A DNA stretch of 34,057 nt from an uncultured Oleiphilus sp. Its GTDB lineage: Bacteria; Pseudomonadota; Gammaproteobacteria; Pseudomonadales; Oleiphilaceae. Made by a program: the position numbers and the translations under genes. The stretch lies in NCBI GenBank assembly GCA_913020245.1, contig CAJWAD010000028.1, forward strand, positions 1 through 34,057. Direction: 5' to 3'. Shown piece after piece: positions 16,032-25,089 of this stretch (position 1 is the stretch's first letter; each line of letters begins with the position of its first letter). The notes below the pieces were generated by a model, which saw only the letters and a program-made list of their open reading frames with translations, had not been told where the DNA came from and ran no database searches.

Positions 16032-17159
16032 TTACACTAACACCAAGTTATCACAGTGGATAAGCTCAGGTTCATGGCAAAATCCGAGCTGTTTCTGAAT
16101 GTCGGCGCTTGCAGACCCCAAAATCTTTGCGGCATCTTCAGCATCGTAATTAACAAGACCTCGTGCCAACTCAAGGCCGGCCTCACTCACACATGACACC
16201 ATTTCACCGCGCCGAAAACCACCACGGCATGCAGTAACACCGATCGGCAAGAGACTGTTGCCACCCTTACGCAACGCTTTAACAGCACCCCTATCAAGCA
16301 CTAAGATACCGCGCGTCTGCAAATGCCCGGCCAACCACTGCTTACGTGCTAATTGACGATTTTTATCAGGCACCAAAAGAGTACCGACTGACTCTCCACC
16401 CACAAGGTGCATCAGAACACTTTCAATTCTGCCGCCAGCGATGACAGTAAACGCACCAGAGCGCGCTGCCAAACGCGCCGCTCGTAGCTTCGTTTGCATA
16501 CCACCTCGACCCAAGCTACCTGAGCGCCCTCCTGCCATGGAATCTAATCGCTCATCATATGCAGACGCCTTATCTAGCAAGGTCGCATCAGCATTAAACC
16601 TCGGGTCTTTATCAAACATGCCCAACTGGTCCGTCAAGATTATCAAACCATCTGCATCAACTAAGTTGGCTACCAAGGCACCCAGCGTATCATTATCGCC
16701 GAAACGAATTTCATCCGTCACAACCGTGTCATTTTCATTTATAATTGGAATGGCGCCCAGTTCGATCAACGTATTAATCGTACTACGAGCATTTAAATAG
16801 CGTTTACGATCAGACAAATCATCATGTGTGAGTAGAATTTGCGCCGTCGCGAGTGCGTGTTTGCGAAAATACTCCTCATACGCCTCAACTAAACCCGCTT
16901 GTCCAACCGCTGCAGCGGCTTGAAGCATGTGCAGCTGATCGGGCCGTTCATTCAAACCCAAACGAACCATCCCTTCCGCAACGGAGCCAGACGACACCAA
17001 TACAATTTCGATACCCGACGCATGCAACGCTGCGATCTGATCAACCCAATTCGCTATCGACGCGCGCGCTAAGCCTTTACCATCATCCGTAAGTAAGGCA
17101 CTGCCAATTTTTACCACCAAGCGTTTTGCTTGCACTAATTCCTGTCTAACTGAAACCAT
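16032..17159 (-). CDS. proB: ProB, glutamate 5-kinase
   Basis: 375 residues, the two-domain form. The N-terminal amino-acid kinase domain has [30 protein letters not shown] and [25 protein letters not shown] split across its usual positions. The C-terminal PUA domain (from about residue 280, with [14 protein letters not shown]) is present. It phosphorylates L-glutamate in the first step of proline synthesis and is feedback-inhibited by proline through the kinase domain. proA is not adjacent. It is the last gene of the rplU-rpmA-obg-proB set, 35 bases after obg, as in Pseudomonas, and ends at the shared terminator with rpsT. Confidence 0.97.
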   Translation of the reverse strand: MVSVRQELVQAKRLVVKIGSALLTDDGKGLARASIANWVDQIAALHASGIEIVLVSSGSVAEGMVRLGLNERPDQLHMLQAAAAVGQAGLVEAYEEYFRKHALATAQILLTHDDLSDRKRYLNARSTINTLIELGAIPIINENDTVVTDEIRFGDNDTLGALVANLVDADGLIILTDQLGMFDKDPRFNADATLLDKASAYDERLDSMAGGRSGSLGRGGMQTKLRAARLAARSGAFTVIAGGRIESVLMHLVGGESVGTLLVPDKNRQLARKQWLAGHLQTRGILVLDRGAVKALRKGGNSLLPIGVTACRGGFRRGEMVSCVSEAGLELARGLVNYDAEDAAKILGSASADIQKQLGFCHEPELIHCDNLVLV

Positions 17160-17194
17160 GGTTATTTATTCACGCATCTAAATTTAATTATGGC

Positions 17195-18430
<1,236 letters not shown>

Positions 18431-18474
18431 TCATCTTAGTGTAACGCGTATACAGCGCTACACGCTAAAAATGC

Positions 18475-18501
18475 AAAAAAAAAGCCCCGCATCGCGGAGC
18501 T
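18475..18501 (-). terminator. Terminator between rpmA and obg
   Basis: On the minus strand AGCTCCGC, loop GAT, GCGGGGCT (8 bp with one G-T pair; 18501-18494 and 18490-18483) is followed by nine T. It begins about 22 bases after the rpmA stop. Partial read-through could feed obg and proB. Confidence 0.92.
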
Positions 18502-18522
18502 TTGATCATGCGTTCAAGCACC

Positions 18523-18783
18523 TTATTCCGCAGATACGATTTCTACGTATTTGCGGTTGTTTGGACCTTTTGTGACAAACTGAACGGTACCGTCTGCTGT
18601 CGCAAAAAGCGTATGGTCTTTGCCACACCCTACATTGTCGCCCGCATGGAATCGTGTGCCACGCTGACGAACAAGAATATTACCTGCCGCGACAACTTGA
18701 CCACCAAAACGCTTAACACCTAAGCGTTTCGATTCCGAATCGCGACCGTTCCGAGTACTACCACCCGCTTTTTTATGAGCCAT
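18523..18783 (-). CDS. rpmA: Ribosomal protein bL27
   Basis: 86 residues, full length, with the typical N-terminus [20 protein letters not shown], then GVKRFGGQ and [11 protein letters not shown]27's flexible N-terminus reaches toward the peptidyl transferase centre of the large subunit. It is the second gene after rplU (gap about 50 bases), the usual rplU-rpmA pair. Confidence 0.99.
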   Translation of the reverse strand: MAHKKAGGSTRNGRDSESKRLGVKRFGGQVVAAGNILVRQRGTRFHAGDNVGCGKDHTLFATADGTVQFVTKGPNNRKYVEIVSAE

Positions 18784-18835
18784 CTGCTACTCCTATTCGA
18801 CTTTTAATAACCCTTTCCACCAATGGCAAGCGCTA

Positions 18836-19147
18836 TTAACCTTTAATTCCCGTGATTTTCACCTCAGTATACCACTGACGGTGACCCATTTGCTTCATGT
18901 GGTGCTTACGGCGCTTAAACTTAAGAATCTTAAGCTTGTCATGACGACCGTGACTTAGAACTTCTGCAGTCACTTTAGCGCCTTTCACGTCAGGCTCACC
19001 AATTTTTACATCATCACCGTCGGCGACCAACAACACGCGATCGAAGTTAACCTTCGCGCCTGTTTCTAATTCAATCTTTTCCAGCTTCAGGACTTCACCT
19101 TCAGTCACTCGGTGCTGTTTACCACCACTAACAATTACAGCGTACAT
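18836..19147 (-). CDS. rplU: Ribosomal protein bL21
   Basis: 103 residues from the ATG at 19147, where [14 protein letters not shown] is the canonical start. An upstream in-frame start at 19180 would add 11 residues that have no counterpart in the family, and GGAG sits just ahead of 19147. The C-terminal half, [20 protein letters not shown], is characteristic. L21 binds 23S rRNA in the large subunit. A candidate promoter lies about 80 bases upstream. It is divergent from ispB, as in many proteobacteria. Confidence 0.98.
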   Translation of the reverse strand: MYAVIVSGGKQHRVTEGEVLKLEKIELETGAKVNFDRVLLVADGDDVKIGEPDVKGAKVTAEVLSHGRHDKLKILKFKRRKHHMKQMGHRQWYTEVKITGIKG

Positions 19148-19226
19148 GTCTTTATCTCCAAACATTAAATCTTTCCTCAAAGCAGCTCACTGTAGTCGAC
19201 GTCAAACCGATCTACCCGACACCTTT

Positions 19227-19255
19227 CTTATACTGCTCTGCAGCCTGAGTCTAAA
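19227..19255 (-). promoter_or_regulatory. Candidate sigma70 promoter of rplU-rpmA
   Basis: On the minus strand TTTAGA (19255-19250) is 17 bases from TATAAG (19232-19227). The start site would be near 19220, giving a leader of about 73 bases, long enough for autogenous control, although no specific structure is recognised. Confidence 0.55.
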
Positions 19256-19396
19256 GGAAGCACTTTGGCAACCCTATAACAGGGATGGTCACGGACCTCG
19301 AGGGCGCGCAATTCTATTCGATGCAACACTTAAAAGCAAGTGAAAGCGAAATCCATAAAAAATAAGCATTTTTAGTCGCTTAAATGCGCGCTAATA

Positions 19397-19425
19397 TTGA
19401 CAGCGCAAGGCCTGACTCATAGCAT
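19397..19425 (+). promoter_or_regulatory. Sigma70 promoter of ispB
   Basis: A perfect TTGACA (19397-19402) lies 17 bases before TAGCAT (19420-19425). It predicts a start near 19432. This also shows that an in-frame TTG at 19397 cannot be the ispB start: it is the -35 element itself. Confidence 0.75.
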
Positions 19426-19474
19426 TGCCGAAACGTTTTTTTGCCTTGTGGCGCCAGCTGTTCTCTTGTTTTTT

Positions 19475-20443
19475 ATGCATTTAGATGAAATTTACCAAAC
19501 TGTCTCCGCTGACTTTGAAGAAGTTAACCAACTCATCAATGCGCAGCTAAATTCTCGAGTTCCTTTAGTAGAAAACATTGCGCAGTACATTGTGGAAAGC
19601 GGTGGCAAACGCATGCGCCCCCTATTGGTTTTGCTGAGCGCGCGTGCATTAGGTTACCAAGGCGTTCAGCATATCAAGCTCGCAACGATTATTGAGTTTC
19701 TCCATACAGCGACTTTATTGCATGACGATGTCGTCGACACATCTGAACTAAGGCGCGGAAAATCGACAGCGAATGCGCAGTGGGGCAATGCCCCAAGCGT
19801 ACTGGTTGGCGACTTCCTCTATTCGCGCGCATTCCAAATGATGGTCGAAATTGGTGAGATGCCGATTATGGATATCCTCGCCAACGCGACAAATGTTATA
19901 GCGGAAGGCGAAGTCTTCCAATTAATGAATGCAAAAAACCCCGATGTAAGCGAAAAAAACTATTTCTCCGTGATCGAAAGCAAAACTGCCATGCTATTTG
20001 AGGCTGCGTCACACACCGGCGCCATGCTTGCAAGTAATGACAGGGAAAAGCAAACCGCTTTAAAAGTATACGGCTTACAACTAGGGCTAGCTTTTCAGCT
20101 TATTGATGATGTACTCGATTATGAGGGTGACACCACGATAATGGGTAAAAATATCGGCGATGACTTAGCTGAGGGCAAGCCTACGCTACCGCTTATCCAC
20201 GCTATGCAGCACGCGAATGAGCGAGACCGTAAAATCATCCGTCAGGCTATTCGTCAAGGGAACGTCGCTGCTATCGACAAAATTAGCGAAATCGTTTTAC
20301 AAAGTGGCGCTCTCGATTACACCAAGCGAAGAGCGATTGAATGCAGTGAGAAAGCAATACTGGCCCTGGCTAAATTTGAGCCAAGTAGTCATCTCGATGC
20401 ACTCAAAGCATTAGCGCACTTAAGCGTCCACAGAAATAAATAA
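19475..20443 (+). CDS. ispB: IspB, octaprenyl (long-chain polyprenyl) diphosphate synthase
   Basis: 322 residues from the ATG at 19475, the length and start (MHLDEIYQTVSADFEEVNQL) of known IspB. Both aspartate-rich motifs are present: LLHDDVVD followed by RRGKS, and LIDDVLDY, along with GGKRMRP near residue 45. It elongates FPP with IPP to make the ubiquinone side chain; octaprenyl versus nonaprenyl length cannot be fixed from sequence. The open frame continues upstream to 19397, but that segment contains the promoter. The ATG lacks a Shine-Dalgarno sequence, so initiation relies on a short T-rich leader of about 43 bases. Confidence 0.96.
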   Translation: MHLDEIYQTVSADFEEVNQLINAQLNSRVPLVENIAQYIVESGGKRMRPLLVLLSARALGYQGVQHIKLATIIEFLHTATLLHDDVVDTSELRRGKSTANAQWGNAPSVLVGDFLYSRAFQMMVEIGEMPIMDILANATNVIAEGEVFQLMNAKNPDVSEKNYFSVIESKTAMLFEAASHTGAMLASNDREKQTALKVYGLQLGLAFQLIDDVLDYEGDTTIMGKNIGDDLAEGKPTLPLIHAMQHANERDRKIIRQAIRQGNVAAIDKISEIVLQSGALDYTKRRAIECSEKAILALAKFEPSSHLDALKALAHLSVHRNK

Positions 20444-20451
20444 CAAAAAGC

Positions 20452-20480
20452 TCTACAGGTGAAGATCAAGTTCGTATACT
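20452..20480 (+). promoter_or_regulatory. Candidate promoter of the WS/DGAT-like gene
   Basis: TCTACA (20452-20457), 17-base spacer, TATACT (20475-20480). Transcription from it would start near 20487, only about 9 to 15 bases before the ATG choices at 20496 and 20502, which lack a ribosome-binding site. The message would be nearly leaderless. Co-transcription with ispB, 52 bases upstream, is the alternative. Confidence 0.45.
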
Positions 20481-20495
20481 TTGGTCTTTTCAAGC

Positions 20496-22025
20496 ATGGC
20501 AATGTCACGAATTATGCAGAATTTGACCGAACTTGATGCCTCTTTCTTGTTCTTGGAAAGCGAGAAAGCGCCGCTTTATGCTGGTGGCCTCTACATATTC
20601 AAAAAATCAAGCTCACGTTCACGCTTTAACTTTGACCGCTTTAAAGACTTACTAGAAGATAAACTCAGCAATGAGGACTTCTTCAGAAAGCGTCTAGTTT
20701 CCTCATCGTACAATCAAGACCTCCCGATTTGGGCAGACGACCCGCAGTTTTCTTTAAATAATCACCTACAACATATTCAACTAGACAAGTTTGCCTCGCC
20801 TTGTGATTTAAACGAAATTACCGCGGAGATTCTGAATACACCATTCAATAAACAGCACCCCTTGTGGCAAGCCGTCTATATTGACGGCCTTAGTGCGAAA
20901 ACCGGATACAACAAAGAATGTTTTGCTCTGATACTCAAAGTTCATATCTCTGCTCTCGATTCAACAACAGGCGAGGACATTTTAAGCCAACTGCTGACTG
21001 TTAACCCTGAAAAAACGACGCTGAGCGAAAAAACACCTTGGTCACCGATGCCTCTCCCTGCAAACGAATCGATACTGGAAGTAACCTATAATGCCGTTTT
21101 ATCGCTGCCGAACAAATTAGCTTTTCTTACCAAAGATACGGTCTCATCGGCGTTCTATCGAGGTTTATATGATCGCCTCCAAGAATTAAATCTACCCGCC
21201 TCATTACTCAGTATTGCAGGCACACCTATGAATAAAAAGGTAACCAGCCAACGGATTCTGAACCGCTTTCAACTGCCGTTAAATGATGTACGTCAAATTC
21301 GTAAGAGCATGGAAAACGTCACAACGAATGATATCTTGATGGGCATTTGTGCCGAGGCGCTTGCAATCTACCTAAAAGAGCAAGGCAAAATGCCGAAAGC
21401 ACCATTAATCGCGCTTTCGCCTATTTCGGTGCGCTCAACAAGCCTTGATGTAAAATCTGGCAGCCAACTGTCAGCGAGCTTATTTTCACTTGCTACCGAT
21501 GAAAGCGACCCTATTAAGCGCATTCATGCTATTCACCAAACCGCGCAGTCGCAAAACCATTATCAAGATGCTATTTCTGCAAATCGGCTTACAGAATTAA
21601 TTCCATCAAGCATTGCCGCACTCTCTGCCCGCGTATACAGTGACTTTTCTTTGGCACAACGTCACAAACCTATGTTTAATTTACCCATTGTTAATATCCC
21701 TGGCCCTCAATTCCCCCTGTATATGGAGGATAACGAGTTACTTGAATATTCATGCTCAAGCCCTCTTTTTGACGGCATCGGTTTGACCCTTACGGTGATC
21801 AGCTATAACAGCAATTACCATATTAATGCGACATACTGTCCAGATCTTCTTAATACTAAAGCGTCGTTCAATAGTTATCTGGAGAAGGCGCTAGATAATA
21901 TTCGGGCCCATCAACATGATGAAGTGAGTGTTAATAAAGAAGATCATGAGAAGAATTCGATGGCGGGGATAATTGATGACATCGGCGGCTTGGTAAATAG
22001 CCTTTTAGGGTTCGGCTCGAAATAA
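20496..22025 (+). CDS. Wax ester synthase/DGAT-family acyltransferase with altered active site
   Basis: About 509 residues of the WS/DGAT (AtfA-like) family, which esterifies acyl-CoA with fatty alcohol or diacylglycerol in storage-lipid bacteria. Family landmarks: LTELDASFLFLESEKAPLY at the start, FRKRLVSS, LPIWADD and HPLWQAVYIDGL. The C-terminal half has VNIPGPQFPLYM and LFDGIGLTLTVISYN. The catalytic motif HHxxxDG, expected after LILKV, reads HISALDS (20943-20963): the first His and the Asp remain, but the second His, the presumed general base, is Ile and Gly is Ser. The protein may be inactive, altered in specificity, or regulatory. The ATG at 20502 is an equally possible start. Confidence 0.85.
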   Translation: MAMSRIMQNLTELDASFLFLESEKAPLYAGGLYIFKKSSSRSRFNFDRFKDLLEDKLSNEDFFRKRLVSSSYNQDLPIWADDPQFSLNNHLQHIQLDKFASPCDLNEITAEILNTPFNKQHPLWQAVYIDGLSAKTGYNKECFALILKVHISALDSTTGEDILSQLLTVNPEKTTLSEKTPWSPMPLPANESILEVTYNAVLSLPNKLAFLTKDTVSSAFYRGLYDRLQELNLPASLLSIAGTPMNKKVTSQRILNRFQLPLNDVRQIRKSMENVTTNDILMGICAEALAIYLKEQGKMPKAPLIALSPISVRSTSLDVKSGSQLSASLFSLATDESDPIKRIHAIHQTAQSQNHYQDAISANRLTELIPSSIAALSARVYSDFSLAQRHKPMFNLPIVNIPGPQFPLYMEDNELLEYSCSSPLFDGIGLTLTVISYNSNYHINATYCPDLLNTKASFNSYLEKALDNIRAHQHDEVSVNKEDHEKNSMAGIIDDIGGLVNSLLGFGSK

Positions 22026-22045
22026 GGCAATATGTGTGGTGTATC

Positions 22046-22082
22046 CCGGTAAAAACGAGAAAAGTGCGCTCATTCTTACCGG
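22046..22082. terminator. Weak hairpin between convergent genes
   Basis: CCGGTAA (22046-22052) pairs with TTACCGG (22076-22082) across a 23-base loop, between the convergent WS/DGAT-like gene and the lipoprotein gene. Neither strand has a proper T-run directly after the stem, so termination is uncertain. Confidence 0.3.
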
Positions 22083-22094
22083 AAAAATCTTATT

Positions 22095-22748
22095 TTATTG
22101 AAAAGCCCAGCGTAAAAACTCTTTTTTCTCCGTCGCGTTGGCATTTTCCCAAATAGCTTTGAGAGCGTCGAGTGAACTGAAATCAGGGTCAACTGAAGCC
22201 GTCACCGGTGCCGTGAGCGTTGCTGTGGCTGCCGCAGCTGGCGCTATACTTGATGTCCTGGCCATTAGAGCTACGTCCTTCACCTCACCCGAAACCGCTA
22301 ACACATTGCCCTGCGCATCAATGATTTCTGCATCGAAATCCTCGATTAGTCGCTTTGCCATACGAATATCGCTGGCATTTTGATGTCTAAAACGTAGCCG
22401 CTGTCCGGGCTTTGCGAAAATTTCTACCTGCCTGGTGGCTGATTTCACCTCCTCGGCGCGCGGATCATCATCATTCTTGATCGGAATCGACCAAATACTG
22501 ACATAATTAAACTCAACCGTATTTTTTCCCTCTTTCAGGCCGTAACGTGTTGAATTGCTCTTTAATAGATACTTTGTAAGCTTCTTCCCATTGACCCGAG
22601 TCACTTCAATGTGATCTTCCGCCAGTAATACAGCAACCTCCGCTTCTGCTAGGGCATCCCCTTCATAAGTTTTTACGATTTTACCACCGCTACAAGCGAT
22701 CAAAACCATGCCCATCGCAAATATCGATATTCCGCGCAGGTACGTCAT
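22095..22748 (-). CDS. DUF2057 (YccT-like) lipoprotein
   Basis: 217 residues. The N-terminus MTYLRGISIFAMGMVLIACS is a lipoprotein signal with lipobox LIAC, so Cys19 is probably lipidated. The following region, with VAVLLAEDHIEVTRVNGKKL, a RYGLKEGKNTVEFNY strand and ending in LRFRHQ, resembles the DUF2057/YccT family of unknown function, which often carries a sugar- or polymer-related beta fold at the cell surface. An Ala/Thr-rich linker (about residues 168-188) leads to a C-terminal helix, LKAIWENANATEKKEFLRWA. AAGGATAG precedes the ATG. The DUF2057 assignment rests on pattern memory only. Confidence 0.72.
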   Translation of the reverse strand: MTYLRGISIFAMGMVLIACSGGKIVKTYEGDALAEAEVAVLLAEDHIEVTRVNGKKLTKYLLKSNSTRYGLKEGKNTVEFNYVSIWSIPIKNDDDPRAEEVKSATRQVEIFAKPGQRLRFRHQNASDIRMAKRLIEDFDAEIIDAQGNVLAVSGEVKDVALMARTSSIAPAAAATATLTAPVTASVDPDFSSLDALKAIWENANATEKKEFLRWAFQ

Positions 22749-22776
22749 CTTCTATCCTTTTTTTGGTAAGCCAATT

Positions 22777-22813
22777 CATTGCATTGTGACCGCAGCCTAT
22801 ATTTCTTGCAATG
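22777..22813 (-). promoter_or_regulatory. Candidate promoter and operator for the DUF2057 lipoprotein gene
   Basis: On the minus strand TTGCAA (22811-22806), 17 bases, CACAAT (22788-22783). Two exact inverted repeats, CATTGCA (22777-22783) and TGCAATG (22807-22813), overlap the -10 and -35 boxes, an arrangement expected for a repressor site. Each box matches consensus at four of six positions, so this is a moderate call. Confidence 0.4.
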
Positions 22814-22821
22814 ACGATAAT

Positions 22822-22851
22822 GTAAGCTAAAAAATGTACTTTTTAGCTTAC
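22822..22851. repeat. Perfect 12-bp hairpin in a divergent intergenic region
   Basis: GTAAGCTAAAAA (22822-22833) and TTTTTAGCTTAC (22840-22851) flank the loop ATGTAC. It looks like a terminator core with A/T tails but lies between two divergently transcribed genes, where no transcript should end. It may be a regulatory cruciform, a 5' leader hairpin, or the remnant of a lost gene. Confidence 0.6.
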
Positions 22852-22962
22852 AAAAATTGAATTTTTGGGATTTTACGTTAATTTCTATGTACTGATTAAT
22901 AATTAAGCACTCACTTTGTAAAAAATAGGCTTCAAGGTCTAGCAATTTCGAGAGGGTTGAAT

Positions 22963-23166
22963 ATGAGCAACATACAACGCCGACTGGGCGAAGAAGGGGA
23001 TGTACCATTTCGTAGCGAACGGTTCTTCTCAACAGGCAACAAATGGTACTTTTCAACGCGGGAAGGCTTTGACAGCGGCCCGTATGCCAACAAAGAGCGT
23101 GCAGAGATCAGCCTTGCGCGCTTTTTAAGCGTAGTCCAGAAACTACCGCAAACCGCAGCCTGTTAA
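22963..23166 (+). CDS. Small DUF6316-like protein
   Basis: 67 residues from the ATG at 22963, preceded six bases upstream by GAGAGGG. An in-frame TTG at 22957 overlaps the spacing and is less likely. The core RSERFFSTGNKWYFSTREG followed by GPYANKERAEISLARFL matches a small family seen in Pseudomonas and relatives in which an R-F-F...WYF.TREG...GP(Y/F) pattern is conserved; function unknown. It is cytoplasmic with no signal sequence. Its stop overlaps the stop of convergent pgpA by four bases (TTAA). Confidence 0.75.
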   Translation: MSNIQRRLGEEGDVPFRSERFFSTGNKWYFSTREGFDSGPYANKERAEISLARFLSVVQKLPQTAAC

Positions 23167-23696
23167 GAAGTAACGATTAAAAACAACGTTGCCAGTATCT
23201 GCAGGCATACTAAAGCGAAAACACCCGCAAGCACATCGTCTATCATGATACCTAGACCCCCGTGTACCTTTTTATCCAACCAGGATATGGGGAATGGTTT
23301 CCAAATGTCGAAAATACGAAATAACAAAAATCCAATCACGCACCAATACCACGGGCTAGGTGCCGCAAACATGGTAATCCAGTAGCCCACAAATTCATCC
23401 CAGACAATCCCGCCATGATCATGCACACCAAGGGCTTGAGACGTATTCGCGCAGAGCCAAACCCCCAAACTAAAAGTAAGTACTAACATTACCGCATAAG
23501 CTATTAACGATAAGTCTTGTATCAACAAATAAAGGGGCACCGCGACAAGAGTGCCGATTGTGCCAGGCGCAATAGGCGAACATCCACTACCAAACCCAAA
23601 GGCTACAAAGTGGATAGGGTTGCGCAAAAAACCTTTAGGTAAGGGTCCGTTAGCCAAAATGTAAATACCCTTTTTCCCGAGGAAGTCGAACTTCAC
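23163..23696 (-). CDS. pgpA: PgpA, phosphatidylglycerophosphatase A
   Basis: Up to 177 residues. The PgpA signature is complete: GFGSGCSPIAPGTIGTL, then HDHGGIVWDEFVGYW, FRIFDIWKPFPISWLDKKVHGG cut at the usual place, and GIMIDDVLAG. It dephosphorylates phosphatidylglycerophosphate in the inner membrane. The longest frame starts with GTG at 23696 and overlaps thiL by 47 bases without a clear ribosome-binding site. A TTG further in, giving (M)RNPIHFVAFGFGSG after an AAAGG, fits the E. coli N-terminus better, so the true start is unresolved. It follows thiL, the standard nusB-thiL-pgpA order. Confidence 0.95.
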   Translation of the reverse strand: MKFDFLGKKGIYILANGPLPKGFLRNPIHFVAFGFGSGCSPIAPGTIGTLVAVPLYLLIQDLSLIAYAVMLVLTFSLGVWLCANTSQALGVHDHGGIVWDEFVGYWITMFAAPSPWYWCVIGFLLFRIFDIWKPFPISWLDKKVHGGLGIMIDDVLAGVFALVCLQILATLFLIVTS

Positions 23697-24612
23697 AGTC
23701 GTTTTCCGTCAACATTACTCGCGGCTTATCTTTTTCTTGCGGCTTACCAAAATGCCCAATCACAGTCAGCGGCATATCACTTTCACTCTGCAACGCCTCA
23801 AAACTCTTGGTATCAATACTAAATAGCAATTCATAATCGTCACCGCCTGCCAATGCAAACGCTTGCGCTTGATCAGGAAATCTCCCAAGCAGTTCAGACG
23901 ATATCGGAACAGCAGATAGCTCTATTGCAATATCTAAACCTGAAGTCCTCGAGAGATGCGCAGCATCTGCTACTAAACCGTCCGATACGTCAATGCAACT
24001 CGTTGCGCGACCAATTAATTGTTGGCCGAGTGCAAGTCGAGGTTGCGGTCTATAAAATCGATCCTCAAGGTATTCACTGTAATACTTTGAAGCTTTAATG
24101 AGCGACAATCCACCCGCCGCGTCACCCAGTGAGCCAGACACGACTAACAAATCGCCCACCTTGGCTCCTGAGCGTTTAAGTGCTTTGTCTAACTCGACCC
24201 AGCCATGTACTTGTATGGTGATGGTCAAGGGACCTCTTGTCGTATCACCTCCGATCAGCACTACCCCATGTTTACTCGCAAAATCAGAAAGGCTTTTCGA
24301 AAACTCCGCTAGCCATTTCTCGTCGGCCCCCGGAAGCGTTAAGGCCAAAGTAAAATGTGAGGGCTTCGCACCCATCGCCGCTAAGTCGCTTAGCGCTGAA
24401 CCCAGCGCTCGCGTTGCGATGGCGCTAGCAGGCGCCGTTTCTAAAAAATGTCGCCCTGCCACCTGCGTATCAATCGATAAGCAAAGCTGCTGATCTGCAG
24501 GCGGAAGCACGAGTGCACAATCATCGCCTTGTGCAAGAGAAATATCAGGGGGAAGCAAGGCAGAACGTGCAAAGTAAGTTTCTATTATTGAGAACTCACT
24601 GAGCAAAGCCAC
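23650..24612 (-). CDS. thiL: ThiL, thiamine-monophosphate kinase
   Basis: 320 residues of the PurM/ThiL fold. Recognisable motifs: SLAQGDDCALVLPP with the Mg-binding Asp pair, LSIDTQVAGRHF, ALSDLAAMGAKP, VLIGGDTTRGPL, CIDVSDGLVADA and LAGGDDYELLF. It phosphorylates thiamine monophosphate to the active cofactor. It starts 12 bases after the nusB stop and ends inside the longest reading of pgpA. The full set of motifs argues for an active enzyme. Confidence 0.97.
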   Translation of the reverse strand: MALLSEFSIIETYFARSALLPPDISLAQGDDCALVLPPADQQLCLSIDTQVAGRHFLETAPASAIATRALGSALSDLAAMGAKPSHFTLALTLPGADEKWLAEFSKSLSDFASKHGVVLIGGDTTRGPLTITIQVHGWVELDKALKRSGAKVGDLLVVSGSLGDAAGGLSLIKASKYYSEYLEDRFYRPQPRLALGQQLIGRATSCIDVSDGLVADAAHLSRTSGLDIAIELSAVPISSELLGRFPDQAQAFALAGGDDYELLFSIDTKSFEALQSESDMPLTVIGHFGKPQEKDKPRVMLTENDCEVRLPREKGYLHFG

Positions 24613-24624
24613 AGCCTCCGTCTC

Positions 24625-25089
24625 TTAGTCTTTGCTTGCATGCGGGCGCGTTTCCGTCGCTCGCAGACGCAAGGCGAGTTTATCAAGCACGCTATTTATA
24701 TACTTATGCCCATCGGTACCACCAAATTGCTTAGCGAGCTCAATCGCTTCATTGATCACAACACGGTACGGAATATCAATACGATGCATAAACTCGAACG
24801 TTCCCATTCGCAATAAGCAAATCTCGATGGGATCAACATCGCTAATCGGCCGATCTAAAAACGCTTCAAATTGTTTATCTAACTCCGAAATAGTTTTCGG
24901 AATTTCACGAAACACTTCACTAAAGTACGCGCTGTCGATTTTTTCAAAATCATTATCAGTGCGAAATTCAGCCTCTATCTGGGAAATAGACGATTGCCCA
25001 AGCTGCCATTGATAAAGCGCCTGAAGCACTAATTTTCGCGCTTTTTTTCGCTGGGACGTGGTCACCTTTTTAGGGCTATTATCACTCAC
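24625..25089 (-). CDS. nusB: NusB, transcription antitermination factor
   Basis: 154 residues. Typical motifs: RKKARKLVLQALYQWQL at the N-terminus, DPIEICLLRMGTFEF, and IPYRVVINEAIELAKQFGGTDGHKYINSVLD near the C-terminus, in the standard places. With NusE it binds boxA RNA in rRNA operon antitermination. A basic N-terminal extension (PKKVTTSQRKKARK) adds a few residues. The start codon at 25089 immediately adjoins the ribH stop at 25090, so translation is probably coupled. Confidence 0.97.
   Translation of the reverse strand: MSDNSPKKVTTSQRKKARKLVLQALYQWQLGQSSISQIEAEFRTDNDFEKIDSAYFSEVFREIPKTISELDKQFEAFLDRPISDVDPIEICLLRMGTFEFMHRIDIPYRVVINEAIELAKQFGGTDGHKYINSVLDKLALRLRATETRPHASKD

Larger units (their letters stand above)
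19148..19474. other. Divergent rplU/ispB control region
   Basis: About 325 bases without a gene. It contains the rplU promoter (19227-19255, minus) and the ispB promoter (19397-19425, plus), roughly 140 bases apart. Between them I see no clear repeat or riboswitch. The last 43 bases before ispB are T-rich and form its short leader, without a Shine-Dalgarno sequence. Confidence 0.6.

Noticed and set aside
19397-19474. 26-residue N-terminal extension of IspB from a TTG
   Set aside because: The TTG is the first half of a perfect -35 box (TTGACA) with a -10 at 19420, so it lies upstream of the transcript; the family start matches the ATG at 19475.
22745-23056. 103-residue minus-strand frame
   Set aside because: It is antisense to the start of the DUF6316-like gene and covers the divergent promoter region; its Cys/Arg-rich sequence looks non-coding.
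24098-24493. 131-residue plus-strand frame
   Set aside because: Antisense to thiL, whose motifs are complete; a frame shadow without a ribosome-binding site.
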